Both the position numbers and the translations under genes were made by a program. From positions 406,974,959 to 407,038,958 of the forward strand of contig CM019063.1 in the NCBI GenBank assembly GCA_009667805.1: 64,000 nucleotides of DNA. The letters run 5' to 3'. Source of the stretch: Leptobrachium leishanense. Lineage: Eukaryota; Chordata; Amphibia; Anura; Megophryidae. Numbering within the stretch: position 1 is the stretch's first letter; each line of letters opens with the position of its first letter. Below are positions 1 to 10,261 of the stretch, one piece after another. The notes beneath the pieces are model-generated. The model saw nothing but the letters and a program-made list of their open reading frames with translations, was not told the DNA's origin and ran no database searches.

Positions 1-265
1 TATAAATGCAGTCCGTCTGACCTCGCTCCATCACTCACACACAAAGCTATGCAGACGTTGTGGACGTGGCGCACTCCGCACGTCCGTTCTAGCAGTATTA
101 CGTTCTTGCCTAACCTGCGTCCGTTTGCCGCGGCCGTTGTGCGTCCGCAGTTCAGTGCGGACGTACTTCATGTGTCAGGCTCCAATGGACTTACTTTCAT
201 GCTATCACGGACGTACTTTTAGGCGCAATCACGGACGTGAACACTACGCTCGTCTGACCCCAGCC
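1..265. mobile_element. Foldback DNA transposon, GGCTGGGGTCAGACG family (copy 1, right part)
   Basis: The sequence ends at 265 with CGTCTGACCCCAGCC, the reverse complement of the family terminus GGCTGGGGTCAGACG. The interior is rich in CGGACGT and ACGTCCG words that recur in inverted order in the complete copies at 15204, 20765 and 54363. The left end is cut off by the window. It has no coding capacity. Confidence 0.75.
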
Positions 266-298
266 TGAACCTGCCGCATTGTAGCAGAAAAACAGCAC

Positions 299-480
299 TG
301 GGGGTTTTTCAGAGAGAGGTGAAAATCAGGATAATGGCAGGAGAAGAGAACAATCTAGTCCAAATAGCTGATTTGGAAAGTGAGATAAAAGGGAGAATTT
401 TTCTGGTTTGGCTATTATGTCCTAGAATTTTCACTTCTCCAGTCTTTGTCCTGGTTTTCACCTCTCTCTGAATTACCCTG
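299..480. mobile_element. Palindromic MITE, CAGGGTTATTCAGAGAG family (short form)
   Basis: An imperfect inverted repeat of about 180 bp: the left arm reads CAGAGAGAGGTGAAAATCAGG and the right arm TTTTCACCTCTCTCTGAATTACCCTG. It is the same unit as the copies at 1439, 16195 and 16419. The left terminus is degraded, so no target duplication can be read here. Confidence 0.8.
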
Positions 481-1308
481 ACTATATACATGAAATAAGT
501 AATGGGCTACACATACTTTACTAACCGTATTTGGTAGTCATGACTACTGTGAGGTTGGAAAGATGTTATTTAGTCAGTCAATCTGTAAATCTTTTACAAG
601 TTTCAAATGGCCCGTGGCCGGGAACCCTCTAGGACAGCAATTAAAGAAACTGCTGAAGCCAAACAAGTAGGGAAGTAATTGTCAGGAAGCATGTTCATTA
701 CATTTGTTACACTTTCTCGCTCTGTTTGGAATGGTAAGTGATACAGTAGCAAAGATTTACAGTGTAGCTTGTAGGTTTGAGTCTTTTCTGTTTGTGTATA
801 TATTTCCTGTGAGTCTCAAAAACTTGTAATAAAAAAATAAAAAATTGATTTATGGCAGGTTTTGTAAAAAAATGCATTTGAATTTTATATGATGGAACTC
901 TGATATCCTTTAATAGAACGTTTCTGCTGGTTTTTTTATCAGGTTACACAGTATATACTTAAAGCAGGGGAGAGCTTCTCTAGGAGGTGATACACAAAAG
1001 TATAAACGAAAGAGCAAGGAAAGCTTCTCTTGTTGCTCTTTGGATTTTACTTCGTGAAATGCTGGTGTTTGTCAACACTGCAATACCGGCAAAGACTAGC
1101 TATTTGAATAACCCTTTTGCGTGTCCCTATAATCTCTTTGTTTCTCACAAAGCTCACGGTAATAATTTTAATATTATGTGGGTTTAGGTTATCTATCAAA
1201 AACCCCTAACATAAACTCACCCTCCGAACTGATAAGGGATGGCATCTGCACTATAACAAAGCTGTTGGATCCCTGGCGTAATGCTTTCCAGTTAACAATG
1301 GAATATGA

Positions 1309-1340
<32 letters not shown>

Positions 1341-1435
1341 CGTACGCCTAGTGTTCCTAGAAAGGTCATAAGTTTACTTTATTTATAAACAATTTTAGTT
1401 CTATACAAAGCATCTCTATAGAGATATTTCAACTC
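481..1435. other. Non-coding stretch, no recognised feature apart from a TA microsatellite
   Basis: AT-rich sequence with no convincing exon, RNA gene or full repeat. It contains a short (TA)n run at about 1309-1336. Read as intronic sequence of the downstream gene. Confidence 0.5.
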
Positions 1436-1438
1436 TAT

Positions 1439-1620
1439 CAGGATTATTCAAAGAGAGGTGAAAAGCAGGAGAATGACTGGAGAAGGGAAAATTCTAGGTC
1501 AAAATAGCTAAACCAGAAAAATTTTCCTATTCATCTCACTTTCCAAATCGGCTATTTTGACCTAGAATTTTCCATTCTCCCTTCATTCTCCTGCTTTTCA
1601 CCGCTCTCTGAATAACCCTC
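1439..1620. mobile_element. Palindromic MITE, CAGGGTTATTC short form, with TAT target duplication
   Basis: The arms are CAGGATTATTCAAAGAGAGG and its near complement ending GAATAACCCTC. The flanking triplets TAT (1436-1438) and TAT (1621-1623) form a 3-bp duplication. Related to the copies at 299, 16195 and 16419. Confidence 0.85.
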
Positions 1621-1623
1621 TAT

Positions 1624-2313
1624 ATGGTGTGAAGGGAAAGGATTATGTTTTAGATCAAAAAGACAACATGGAGGAGAACAGTGAGATAAAATATCAACAA
1701 AAACGTTCAGATGATTTGACGGTGATTGTGAAAGTCTATAAAACTATTGCATAACTTTTTATTCGTGGATTTATGCTATCATATGTTTATGAGGAATTGA
1801 ATGAATTTTTGCCGTACCTGTGTTTGTTTTTACACAGGGAATAGACAGGTAAAAACAGAACATTATGAATACTTTTTCTTTACTGCTTGTGGTATCAAAT
1901 AGGTAAACAGTGTCACAGCACCTGAGGGCCTCACCTATTGTTTAGAGTTTGGAGAACCTTTGGCCCTGTGACATTAGGTATCAGCCTTGCCCTGCAGATC
2001 TTTTCTTTCCTTTATTCAATCACAACGTTTAGAAGACTGATTTATTTCCCATTGCAGGAAAGGTTAAAAGTCACTGTAGAAATCCTTTTATAAGATCAGA
2101 TACATTCAGGAATGTCGAATCCTTTGAAACCTCAGAATTTCATCATGTTATTTTGTATGGGAATCATTTCAGTCTTGTGACCTATTTATCAGAATAAAAT
2201 TAATTGCAATTTCTTTATATAATAAAATAATAAACATCATATCATGGTAATTTTCTTATGATTTTTAATATTTATTATATATCATGTTAACCCATGATAA
2301 CAGGGGAGAGATT
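1624..2313. other. Non-coding stretch, no feature recognised
   Basis: AT-rich DNA with no exon-like open frame, RNA gene or repeat that I can name. Probably old intronic sequence. Confidence 0.5.
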
Positions 2314-2315
2314 AT

Positions 2316-3216
2316 TAGGGTTATTCAAAGAGATCCGAATTGTGGCCGAAAAGGTAACCAAACAGTGAAAATCAGCGTACGGTTACCTTTCCTGGCCATT
2401 CGGCTATCCAGAGAGTAGGCAGTTCATCAAATGTTGGCGAATTGCCTGCACATATGGTGCCTGTTCGGTGCCTGTTCGAGGGCAGTGAATCCCCATAGAG
2501 AAGCAATGCTTTGTCTATTCAGAGAACACAAAACAGCGGGGAAAAGTTGCTGAATTTCCCTGCTGTTCGGTGGTTTCAGTCGACAGGTTTATTCAGTTCG
2601 AATCCCATAGGCTTCATTGTTAAAAATATTCCAGTTTTAATTCCATATCTAATAAACCGTTGATTATAATATTCTGCAGTAAAAAGTCTCTTTATATTTA
2701 GATTTTTTGGGATCTTTTAGGCATTTTTCAGGATTTTTTTCCGGTTTTTGTTTTTAGATCGTTTTTTCTTTTTTCTGTAACAGCCCTTTTTATTATCATT
2801 CATTGGATCTTATATGGAAATTTCAGAAATTTTCGTTCTGTAGTTTCTTTGCAAACAGCGTTTTACTTTCAAGCATTCAAGCGTATTGTTTTCATTTTTT
2901 TTTTCACTCCATTCGTCTGCGGTGTCGGCTTTTTCTGGCGTCTGCTCTGTGCTGTGATCTGCGGCTACTCGGGTTTCTCCGGCGTGTTCGGTGGGATTAA
3001 TCCAGATGTTTTTGCAGGTTTCGTGTGCGTTCGCCGGGTTTTGTGGTGAGTGTTCGTTGGGTTTGCGGCGGCTTTTCCCTGCAATATGACGGCCCTGTGG
3101 TGCTTGCTGAATACACTGCAGGGTCGCTGAAATGGGATTGCCAAATCGCACCGAATTGAAGAGAACGAAAAGTCACCGAACGTGCAGTGACTTATCAATT
3201 CTCTTTGAATAACCCA
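2316..3216. mobile_element. CAGGGTTATTC family, 0.9-kb form
   Basis: The left end is AGGGTTATTCAAAGAG at 2317 and the right end CTCTTTGAATAACCC at 3215. It shares an interior with the copies at 3385, 14026 and 59737, including CCCATAGGCTTCATTGTTAA and the block around AATAAACCGTTGATTATAAT. No transposase frame is present, so it is a non-autonomous element. The target duplication is not clean in this copy. Confidence 0.82.
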
Positions 3217-3245
3217 TAAGTTGTTCTTTAATTCCTAAGTACCTA

Positions 3246-3330
3246 TTAACCCAGGACATACTTGAAAACGAGAGAAATCTCAATGTATCCTTCCTGGTAA
3301 AATACTATATAAATAAATTAATAAACAAAT
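3246..3330 (+). repeat. L2/SINE 3' tail fragment
   Basis: CCCAGGACATACTTGAAAAC followed by GAGAGAAATCTCAATG and TCCTTCCTGGTAAAATA, ending in an ATAAATAAAT-type tail. The same tail ends the L2 LINE at 34620-35025 and the tRNA-derived SINE at 47899-48110. Only the tail is present here. Confidence 0.8.
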
Positions 3331-3384
3331 CCACTACTTAGTGTACCCCAAAGCTATCCAAATATCCGTCCTGTAAGCCATATA

Positions 3385-4135
3385 CAGGGTTATTCAGAGA
3401 GCAAAACTGGCCCCGAAATTGTACCGAACAGTAAATTTCCCTATACGGTGCAATTTTGGGGCCATTCGCTCTTCAGAACCTGGCAATTTGCCAAATATTG
3501 GCAATTTGCCAAATATTGGCAAATTGCCAGCGACATACAGTTTCTGTTCGGCAGTGAAATTCCCATAGAGAAGCAATGGTTAACTTAGTCAGAGAACACC
3601 GAACAGCAGGGAAATGTCAGCGACATGCCCTGATGTTCAGTGGTTTCATTCGACAGGTTTATTCAGGCGAATCCCATAGGTTTCAATGTTAAAAATATTC
3701 CCGTCTTTATTGAATATTTATTAAACTCTTTATTCTTTTAATATGAAGCAAAAAGTCAATTTTTTACGTGTTTTTCGGCAAATTTTTTTCCCGATCTTTT
3801 TCTCTTTATAGCATTTTTTTTCTGCAACAGACCTTTTTCCTATTATTCACAAGACTTTATATAATGCAAACAGCGTTTAAAATTTTGAAAGTTTCAATCG
3901 TTTTGGGTTTCTTTTCTTTTTTTACCCCATTCGTCAGCTTGTCGGCTTTTTCCAGTGACTGGCCAGCGCCGTGTTCGGCGGATCATCACCTTTTCTCAGA
4001 CGCATTCGGCGGGTTTGCTGCAGATCGTCGGGTACGTTCGGCAGGGGTTTTCTGTGGCGTTTTGAAGCAATCTATTTTTTTCGGATTGTATCTGCAGGTT
4101 ATGGTGGATTTTCGCTGATTTGGGATTTTCGGTCA
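3385..4135. mobile_element. CAGGGTTATTC family, 0.9-kb form, right end lost
   Basis: It starts with CAGGGTTATTCAGAGAG at 3385 and has the same internal blocks as the 2316 copy (CCCATAGGTTTCAATGTTAA, ATTCTTTTAATATGAAGCAA, the TTTTT-rich central part, CCATTCGTC and GTCGGCTTTTTC). It diverges after about 4120 with no matching terminal repeat. The right boundary is approximate. Confidence 0.72.
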
Positions 4136-4499
4136 TAAGTGCTATTACATTTACATCACAGCTTGACCTGTCTGGTTCCATGCAGGAAAAACAAGTCTCA
4201 AATAATTTCAACCGATCAGATATGACAGTTGATATGTTGATCTTTCAGGCGATGTTCTGGAGTTTGTTTGTAAGTGAATTTCATTTGTAATATAATAAAT
4301 TAACTTGCATTGTTCCAGAATCAGACCAGACTGAGTATACTTGATATTGGAGCAATTGCAGGGGCTTTCAAGATCGAGTATTAATGATCTTAGTAGTAAA
4401 GAGTTAATAATAATAAAATATGTTATGAAATACAGTACTTAGCAATAACAGGAAATACAAATTGATATCACACACCTGCAATGATGTCATAAAGAGGGA

Positions 4500-5060
4500 G
4501 TCCCTCTGCCTGGCAGGAGAATCACAATACAAGGGATGTTGGGGTCCTTTGGACCCACGCATATCTTAAACCGTATAAGGTATGAGGTCCGTTTTGGTGT
4601 CATTGAAAGGCTAGATCCTTTCCAATGATGCCGAACATGACCAAATAATCTGTAAAAATACATTTATTTTTTTTATTTTCTCCAAAAGCGGCAGTATTGT
4701 TCACTTTTCAATAATACAGTGAAGAATATTGCTGCATTACCTCACCTTCTCATTTACCAAAGCAGCAGCAAGTGTGGAGAGGATGGAGCAATGCGAAAAC
4801 TTAATCCGCTGCATACCCCTGCATCACCACTCTGTAATCCTGGTCAAGTGAAGGTCAAGAGAAGTGTCACTGGAAAGGATAGAGTCTGGCCATTTTTATG
4901 ATACCAAACATGACCATATACACTGTATAATGTGTAAAAATAAAGTGAAAAAACTAAATAGAAATAATTGCAAAATGTTTTTGTTCTCTCTTCTACGGTA
5001 GCGTCCGTATTATCTTATAACGCAAACAATGTCACTGCATTAATTCCCCTTCTCATTAAA
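4500..5060. repeat. Fragments of the TTAA-flanked palindrome element family
   Basis: Contains GGGGTCCTTTGGACCC, GATCCTTTCCAATGATGCCG, ATGACCA(A/T)ATA and a TTGTTCACTTTTCAATAATA block, all diverged versions of blocks in the 21301 and 26553 elements. Two partial copies appear side by side (about 4540-4770 and 4870-5060). No termini are visible. Confidence 0.5.
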
Positions 5061-5854
5061 ACACTGAGCAAATTTGAAAGTGATGGCATGTTGCGTTACT
5101 ACGCATTATTTCATTTAAAACGTGGGGGGGCGTTAGGGGAGAACTTGCCCCTGGGCGCCTCAAGACATTGCTACGCCTCTGCCGGGGCCTCTGCCTGGCC
5201 CATGGCTTTGCCTGGGGCCTGGTCCGGGGTCTCGGACCTGGTCTGCTGCCTCGCCTGGGCCCTGGTCCGCGGCATCACCTAGGCTGGAAGGCCGCCTTGA
5301 TAAAAAGGACTTCAGCCCCCTCCCTACAAAAAAAGGTTGGGTAAGGTAACAAGCATATATATTTTTTTATAATATAAATTATGTTAACTTTTGTGCAAAC
5401 AGATGTGTAAACCACCAAAATGACTGTCACCAAGCTCAAAGCACCCCCTACAAAGTGCCAAAAAAAATCTAAAATGCAACAGAAAATTAGAGCTGAAAGT
5501 GACAATTGATTATCAGCATATAAATACTGCCCTTGTATAGCGATGCAGTTCAGATGTGGACAACACAGGAGATCTTGGAGGCTAGAAAACACAGTACTAC
5601 CATAGAGTAAAACCATACAATTTTAATGGATAATTTAAAAGGTATAATTGTCCCACTCACAAAATAAGTGGCACATCATATGAAATATGTGTGCAAACAA
5701 GCATGATTTAAATAGGTCATCATCATAAACGGGTCAATAGGTTACCATCCGTCCTTCAGTGGAATCCTTGTACCCCGACTTCCAAACCTCAGGCTACCAG
5801 ACCAGCAACCACAGCAACAATAGAGGCGCCCAATCAGGATGACACTAGGCTAGA

Positions 5855-5908
5855 TAAGCTCGATGTGTTTCGTCTTTTGAAGTAAAAGTGACTTTTTCAA
5901 GTATTATA
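5855..5908 (-). ncRNA. Decayed hammerhead-ribozyme motif
   Basis: On the minus strand it reads ACTTGAAAAAGTCACTTTTA then CTTCAAAAGACGAAACACAT and CGAGCTTAT. GACGAAAC and the closing GUC/GAC pairs of a long stem II are kept, and flanking AUAA...CUU / GAG..UUAU can form stem I. The CUGAUGA core has mutated to UUGAAAA, so it should not cleave. Recognised by comparison with the two intact motifs at 7636 and 28807. Confidence 0.5.
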
Positions 5909-6019
5909 ATTTTTATATTTAACTTAATTTTATTTGAATAAATTAAATATTATTTTAATATATTATTTAATTTAATAAGATTTTATGGTATTCTTATTTG
6001 TGAGTTTTACTTTCAAGCT

Positions 6020-6412
6020 CTGTGATACGCTCATATGCACAGCACATTACTGTGAGTTTTATTGCTGAGGAGCTGTGTGAAATGCTCATACACACTGCAC
6101 ATTACTGTGTTTTTTTGGCTGTGAATCTTTGTGTGATATGCTCACACACAGCACACATTACTATGAGTTTTACTACTGTAGAGCTCTGTGATACGCTAAC
6201 ACACAGCACACATTCCTCTTAGTTTTATTGCTGTGGAGCTCTGATACGCTCATACACACCGCACATTACTGTGAGTTTTGTTCCTGTGGAGCTCTGTGAT
6301 ACACTTATACACACTGCACATTATTGTGATATTTATTGCTGTGGAGCTCTGTGATACGCTCGTCGCTCATACACCACGCACATTAGTGGGAGTTTTATTG
6401 CTGTGGGGGTCG
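6020..6412 (+). repeat. 55-bp minisatellite, about seven units
   Basis: The word GATACGCTC or a variant recurs at 6024, 6079, 6135, 6190, 6243, 6298 and 6353, a period of 53-56 bp. Each unit also carries CACACTGCACATTACTGTG and GAGTTTTATTGCTGTGGAGC. The same unit occurs in reverse orientation at 35610-35705 inside the hAT-like element at 35539. Open frames across it are artefacts of the repeat. Confidence 0.88.
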
Positions 6413-6875
6413 ACATTGTGGGCTTTGAGGGGTCCAGTGTGTGGTGGCAGAGGGGGGAAAAATATGTTTTTGCGTAGGGTGGGGGGTCGTCATGGATTCC
6501 TGCACCTGGGCCCGGAGGTTTCTAGTTACGCGTCTGGTTGTGTCTATTTCCCATGAGAACCCCCCTCCGTTATGCTTAGTAAATGTTTTGAGTGCTGCCA
6601 TCCTGCTGTAATATATATATATATCACTCAGTTTGTATGCTCCCACACCTCCCTTAATAATAATCTACGATGAAAAAAAAGAAGGCACTCACAGCTCTTC
6701 ATTAAAAGTTTCTTGGTTCCAAGTTCAAATATAAACCAAGATCCCTCATGCGTTCATTTTCCCATTTTGAACATGCCATTTGACTCTCACTCTTTACGAC
6801 ATCTAATCCCCCCACCCGTGTGACCCTTTATGTCCTAATGTTTAATTCTAGGAACTGGTCAGTAAGCTTCCAGAC

Positions 6876-6905
6876 CTGAAGAAGAGAGTAATACTCTCGA
6901 AATAC
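6876..6905 (+). other. Hammerhead-like hairpin (CUGAAGA - hairpin - GAAA)
   Basis: CTGAAGA (6876-6882), then the perfect hairpin GAGAGTAATACTCTC, then GAAA (6899-6902). This has the order of a hammerhead core, but GAAA is followed by U rather than C and no GUH with stem I partner follows. It is treated as a relative or relic, not a ribozyme. Confidence 0.35.
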
Positions 6906-7044
6906 AGAAGGAGGGGGCGCTGGAGTGGCAATAGGTGGAGGGGAAAAAGAACACAGAGTTGGAGCAGTACAGCAGCTACGTACTCGAAGGGTCTATCCCA
7001 AAGGACCCAGAAGTGATATAGACGAAAAAAGGAAAAAAGGAAAA

Positions 7045-7594
7045 GAGAACAGCGCTGGTACAAAACCCCACTTCCGTGGGAGGTGAACAATATACACCAC
7101 ACTACGGGGAAGTGCACCCCAAGACTAATGTGGACAAAAATGCAGCACAAAAATAATGACCTGTATGTACTTCAATCCAATGGAGTCAGGTAGAAGTCAA
7201 TGTGCATGTAAAGAAAAAACACACATACATGGTACAGTATGCCTGTATAAAATATCAGGTAAAAATGTGAAAGATGAGAACTCACATATGGTGGAGCCTG
7301 TACAATATAGGCTCAATATGATCACAGTGGGTCTCTTCAGGGATGACCCTGTCCCGTCTTCATGAGGTGTCAACGGTTACTCGTATAGACCATACATGCA
7401 AAGAAGCAGACATATACCATAGTGCAGCACAGTAATCCACAAAGTGTAAAGGCCAAGAAATCACAACACTTACGTGGTTAAGAGCCTGTGTAGATTCACT
7501 GGCTCTGTATGTACGCCTGGGTGTAGATAGGGATACACCAAACCCTTTGAGTGGATAAGAAGTGAAATACAGACTTTCCACCAGATAAAAAAAC
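7045..7594 (-). repeat. Left arm of 550-bp near-perfect inverted repeat
   Basis: The sequence is the reverse complement of 7701-8251. Read by eye over its full length it differs by one substitution (near 7349, at a CpG) and one single-base indel (near 7543). The spacer 7595-7700 holds the hammerhead motif. The identity implies a recent duplication or gene conversion. No protein-coding capacity is recognised. Confidence 0.93.
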
Positions 7595-7635
7595 AATTTA
7601 ATGCAGAAATAAAATAAAATGAAATAAAATAAAAA

Positions 7636-7687
7636 GATATATCCAAAACGCGTTTCGCTGCTAACGCAGCTTCATCAGTTGGTATCC
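7636..7687 (-). ncRNA. Hammerhead ribozyme (type I), intact core
   Basis: On the minus strand the order is stem I 5' strand GGAUACCAA, core CUGAUGA (7672-7678), stem II hairpin AGCUGCGUUAGCAGC with a perfect GCUGC/GCAGC stem, GAAAC (7652-7656), a self-complementary ACGCGU mini stem III, cleavage triplet GUU, and stem I 3' strand UUGGAUAUAUC. CCAA/UUGG and GAUA/UAUC pair. All conserved core bases of the hammerhead consensus are present. The very short palindromic stem III is typical of hammerheads described in Penelope-like elements and retrozymes, which can act as dimers. It sits in the spacer of the 550-bp inverted repeat. Confidence 0.85.
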
Positions 7688-7700
7688 AAAAAGAAAACAT

Positions 7701-8251
7701 GTTTTTTTATCTGGTGGAAAGTCTGTATTTCACTTCTTATCCACTCAAAGGGGTTTGGTGTATCCCTATCTACACCCAGGCGTACATACAGAGCCAGTGA
7801 ATCTACACAGGCTCTTAACCACGTAAGTGTTGTGATTTCTTGGCCTTTACACTTTGTGGATTACTGTGCTGCACTATGGTATATGTCTGCTTCTTTGCAT
7901 GTATGGTCTATACGAGTAACCGTTGACACCTCATGAAGACGGGACGGGGTCATCCCTGAAGAGACCCACTGTGATCATATTGAGCCTATATTGTACAGGC
8001 TCCACCATATGTGAGTTCTCATCTTTCACATTTTTACCTGATATTTTATACAGGCATACTGTACCATGTATGTGTGTTTTTTCTTTACATGCACATTGAC
8101 TTCTACCTGACTCCATTGGATTGAAGTACATACAGGTCATTATTTTTGTGCTGCATTTTTGTCCACATTAGTCTTGGGGTGCACTTCCCCGTAGTGTGGT
8201 GTATATTGTTCACCTCCCACGGAAGTGGGGTTTTGTACCAGCGCTGTTCTC
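7701..8251 (+). repeat. Right arm of 550-bp near-perfect inverted repeat
   Basis: Complement of the left arm 7045-7594. Just beyond its end (8252) begins TAATACTCTCGAAAGCTTG and TAGTCCAATAAAAAAAGGTA, then a TA microsatellite. The first of these pieces repeats the half-hairpin seen at 6888-6902, next to the left arm. The structure looks like a head-to-head retroelement insertion. Confidence 0.93.
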
Positions 8252-8413
8252 TAATACTCTCGAAAGCTTGTCTTTTAAATGTTACGTTAGTCCAATAAAA
8301 AAAGGTATCACTACGTACTGCTATATATATATATATATATATAAACAAGGAGCCCCTGGACTCAAACATGAAAGTAACTTCCTTGCTCTGGTGCGCCACC
8401 GGCCATATTTCCA

Positions 8414-8500
8414 ATAGCAACGAAGGAATTCGGCACACTCAGGAGACTTCACTGGATAGCTTCAAATTAAGTCTCCTGAGTGTGGCTGACTCATTCGTTG

Positions 8501-8505
<5 letters not shown>
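8414..8505. repeat. Short palindromic repeat between TA microsatellites
   Basis: TAGCAACGAA...CACACTCAGGAGACTT pairs with AAGTCTCCTGAGTGTG...TTCGTTGCTA. It is a foldback of about 90 bp directly followed by (TA)n at 8503-8534. Its family is not known to me. Confidence 0.7.
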
Positions 8506-8537
<32 letters not shown>

Positions 8538-8879
8538 AGAAAATTTAGACGCACTCAGGGCCATATTCTGTGTTCAAGCTAAAACGGGGACATTACCGGT
8601 GAAAACCTACAGGTTTCCCAGTAGCGTCCCCATTTTAGCGTGAGACCCGGGGGCAAATTTTCTAAATTATATATACACACAGAGGACTTTATGCACCACG
8701 GCAGGACTTTTTATGGATGCTAGAGTAAGTGAAGTGCCTTGTCCTCGTGAATATATATATATATATATATATATAATGTCCTTCCCAGAGTTCCTTGCTG
8801 CATATGGGGAATGTAGCCCATGAGCTGTGTAAAGCAGTTCTCTGAATTGCTGGGATGTGTTAAATGTCTTCCACAATTC

Positions 8880-10250
8880 TAAACTTGATCATTTGCTATG
8901 TGGAGGCTTTTAATCTCACTTTTCACTCTCCACCATAATTTAAATGAGTATATATACAGGGGGGTGGCTGAAAGTGACATCATTGCGATGGCTGGGGCCA
9001 TAAAATCGTCGGGCCGGCTTCAAGGAAGCCAGACCGATGTGGGAAACCAGAGACCCCCGCATTCTATTTGTTACTAACCTGCTAAAAAATTTTTGATGAA
9101 GACTGTGAGCAAAGCTTATTATAATTTGAATCTGCTAAAAATAAAAATATGTTCAAATGTTATTTTTTTTATTCGGTTCAATTCTCTTTTTGGTTGAAAG
9201 GCTTTACTCCGTGAAGTAGAGGGTTAGGGTTAATTTATGCTGGGTGTAGTGCCATGCTTTGTCTTTTTTGTAATCTCAATGTCAATCAGGATTTGCAATA
9301 CAACCAGAAAAGCTTTTTGAAATGTGCTCTTGCCTAAATTCTAATTGGTTGGTCACACAATCTGTCTGTTTCCTAACACCACTAATTCTCAAGTCAATAT
9401 TTATTTATTATTATTATTTTAAATGTTTTAACAGGAAATCTACAGTGAGATTGTAAACTTGGTCCTGGGGTCATTTGGAATTAGGTAGCATTACCTGTTA
9501 TCCTCTGACATCTCTAGTTAGCGTGTGACTACATTTTTCTATACATAAGTGATTTTTTTTTTGTTTATTTTAAATAATAAACATAATAATCATACACATT
9601 TTACTTTTTCAAATAAAATCTTTTGCAAGGGAGTATTTTTTTTTTTTTTGCCAGTGCTTTCAACGTGTTTTCATCTTCGCTTGCAAAGAAAACCAGGATA
9701 ACTAATGGATGACGCCATTACTAATTGCCAAGCCCTGGAAACTGATGACTATGTAATATATTAGCAGGTTTAACATTGTAATTGTTTACCTCTAATCTAA
9801 GGTGCTTTTAATAGTAAGATCTATTTTTAAATAAATAGAAAATATGGACTGGTCATATACATGTATTCTCACTCTAACTTGTTTTTTTTATTTGACAATT
9901 TTTATTGCGCATGCATGGAGGACAAAATAGACAGCTCTAGCATATAGTTTGATTTAGGATTCCACAAGTAACAAAACCAGAGGCTCTATTGGATTTGCTA
10001 ACCTGCTTTTGACATAAAGTTTGCTGGGGGGGGGGGCATAATTCTCCTTTCGAGGACGTTCTTCAAACATAAATGAAAAGTACCATGTGCAAAAAATCTA
10101 AAGTGTACATGTACTGGACAGGGCATCCTTTACTAAAATAATGTCTCAAGCAATGGATCTTGTATTGCTCATAATACTTAGTGCAGTATTTCATTGCTTG
10201 AGGAGTTATCTCACACTACAACATACTACAGTCGAGTTTTGGCGTCACCA
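8880..10250. other. Non-coding stretch, nothing clearly assignable
   Basis: AT-rich DNA with several poly-T runs and a G homopolymer at about 10025. A segment near 8965-9060 (GACATCATTGC, GCCGGCTTCAAGGAAGCCAG) resembles the TTAA palindrome family. No exon is recognised. Confidence 0.45.
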
Positions 10251-10261
10251 TCCCTCTACTC

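Noticed and set aside
6020..6412. CRISPR-like array
   Set aside because: Units are contiguous 55-bp tandem repeats without unique spacers, in a vertebrate-type genome.
7156..8140. Identical proteins encoded on opposite strands
   Set aside because: A direct consequence of the 550-bp inverted repeat; no protein family recognised.
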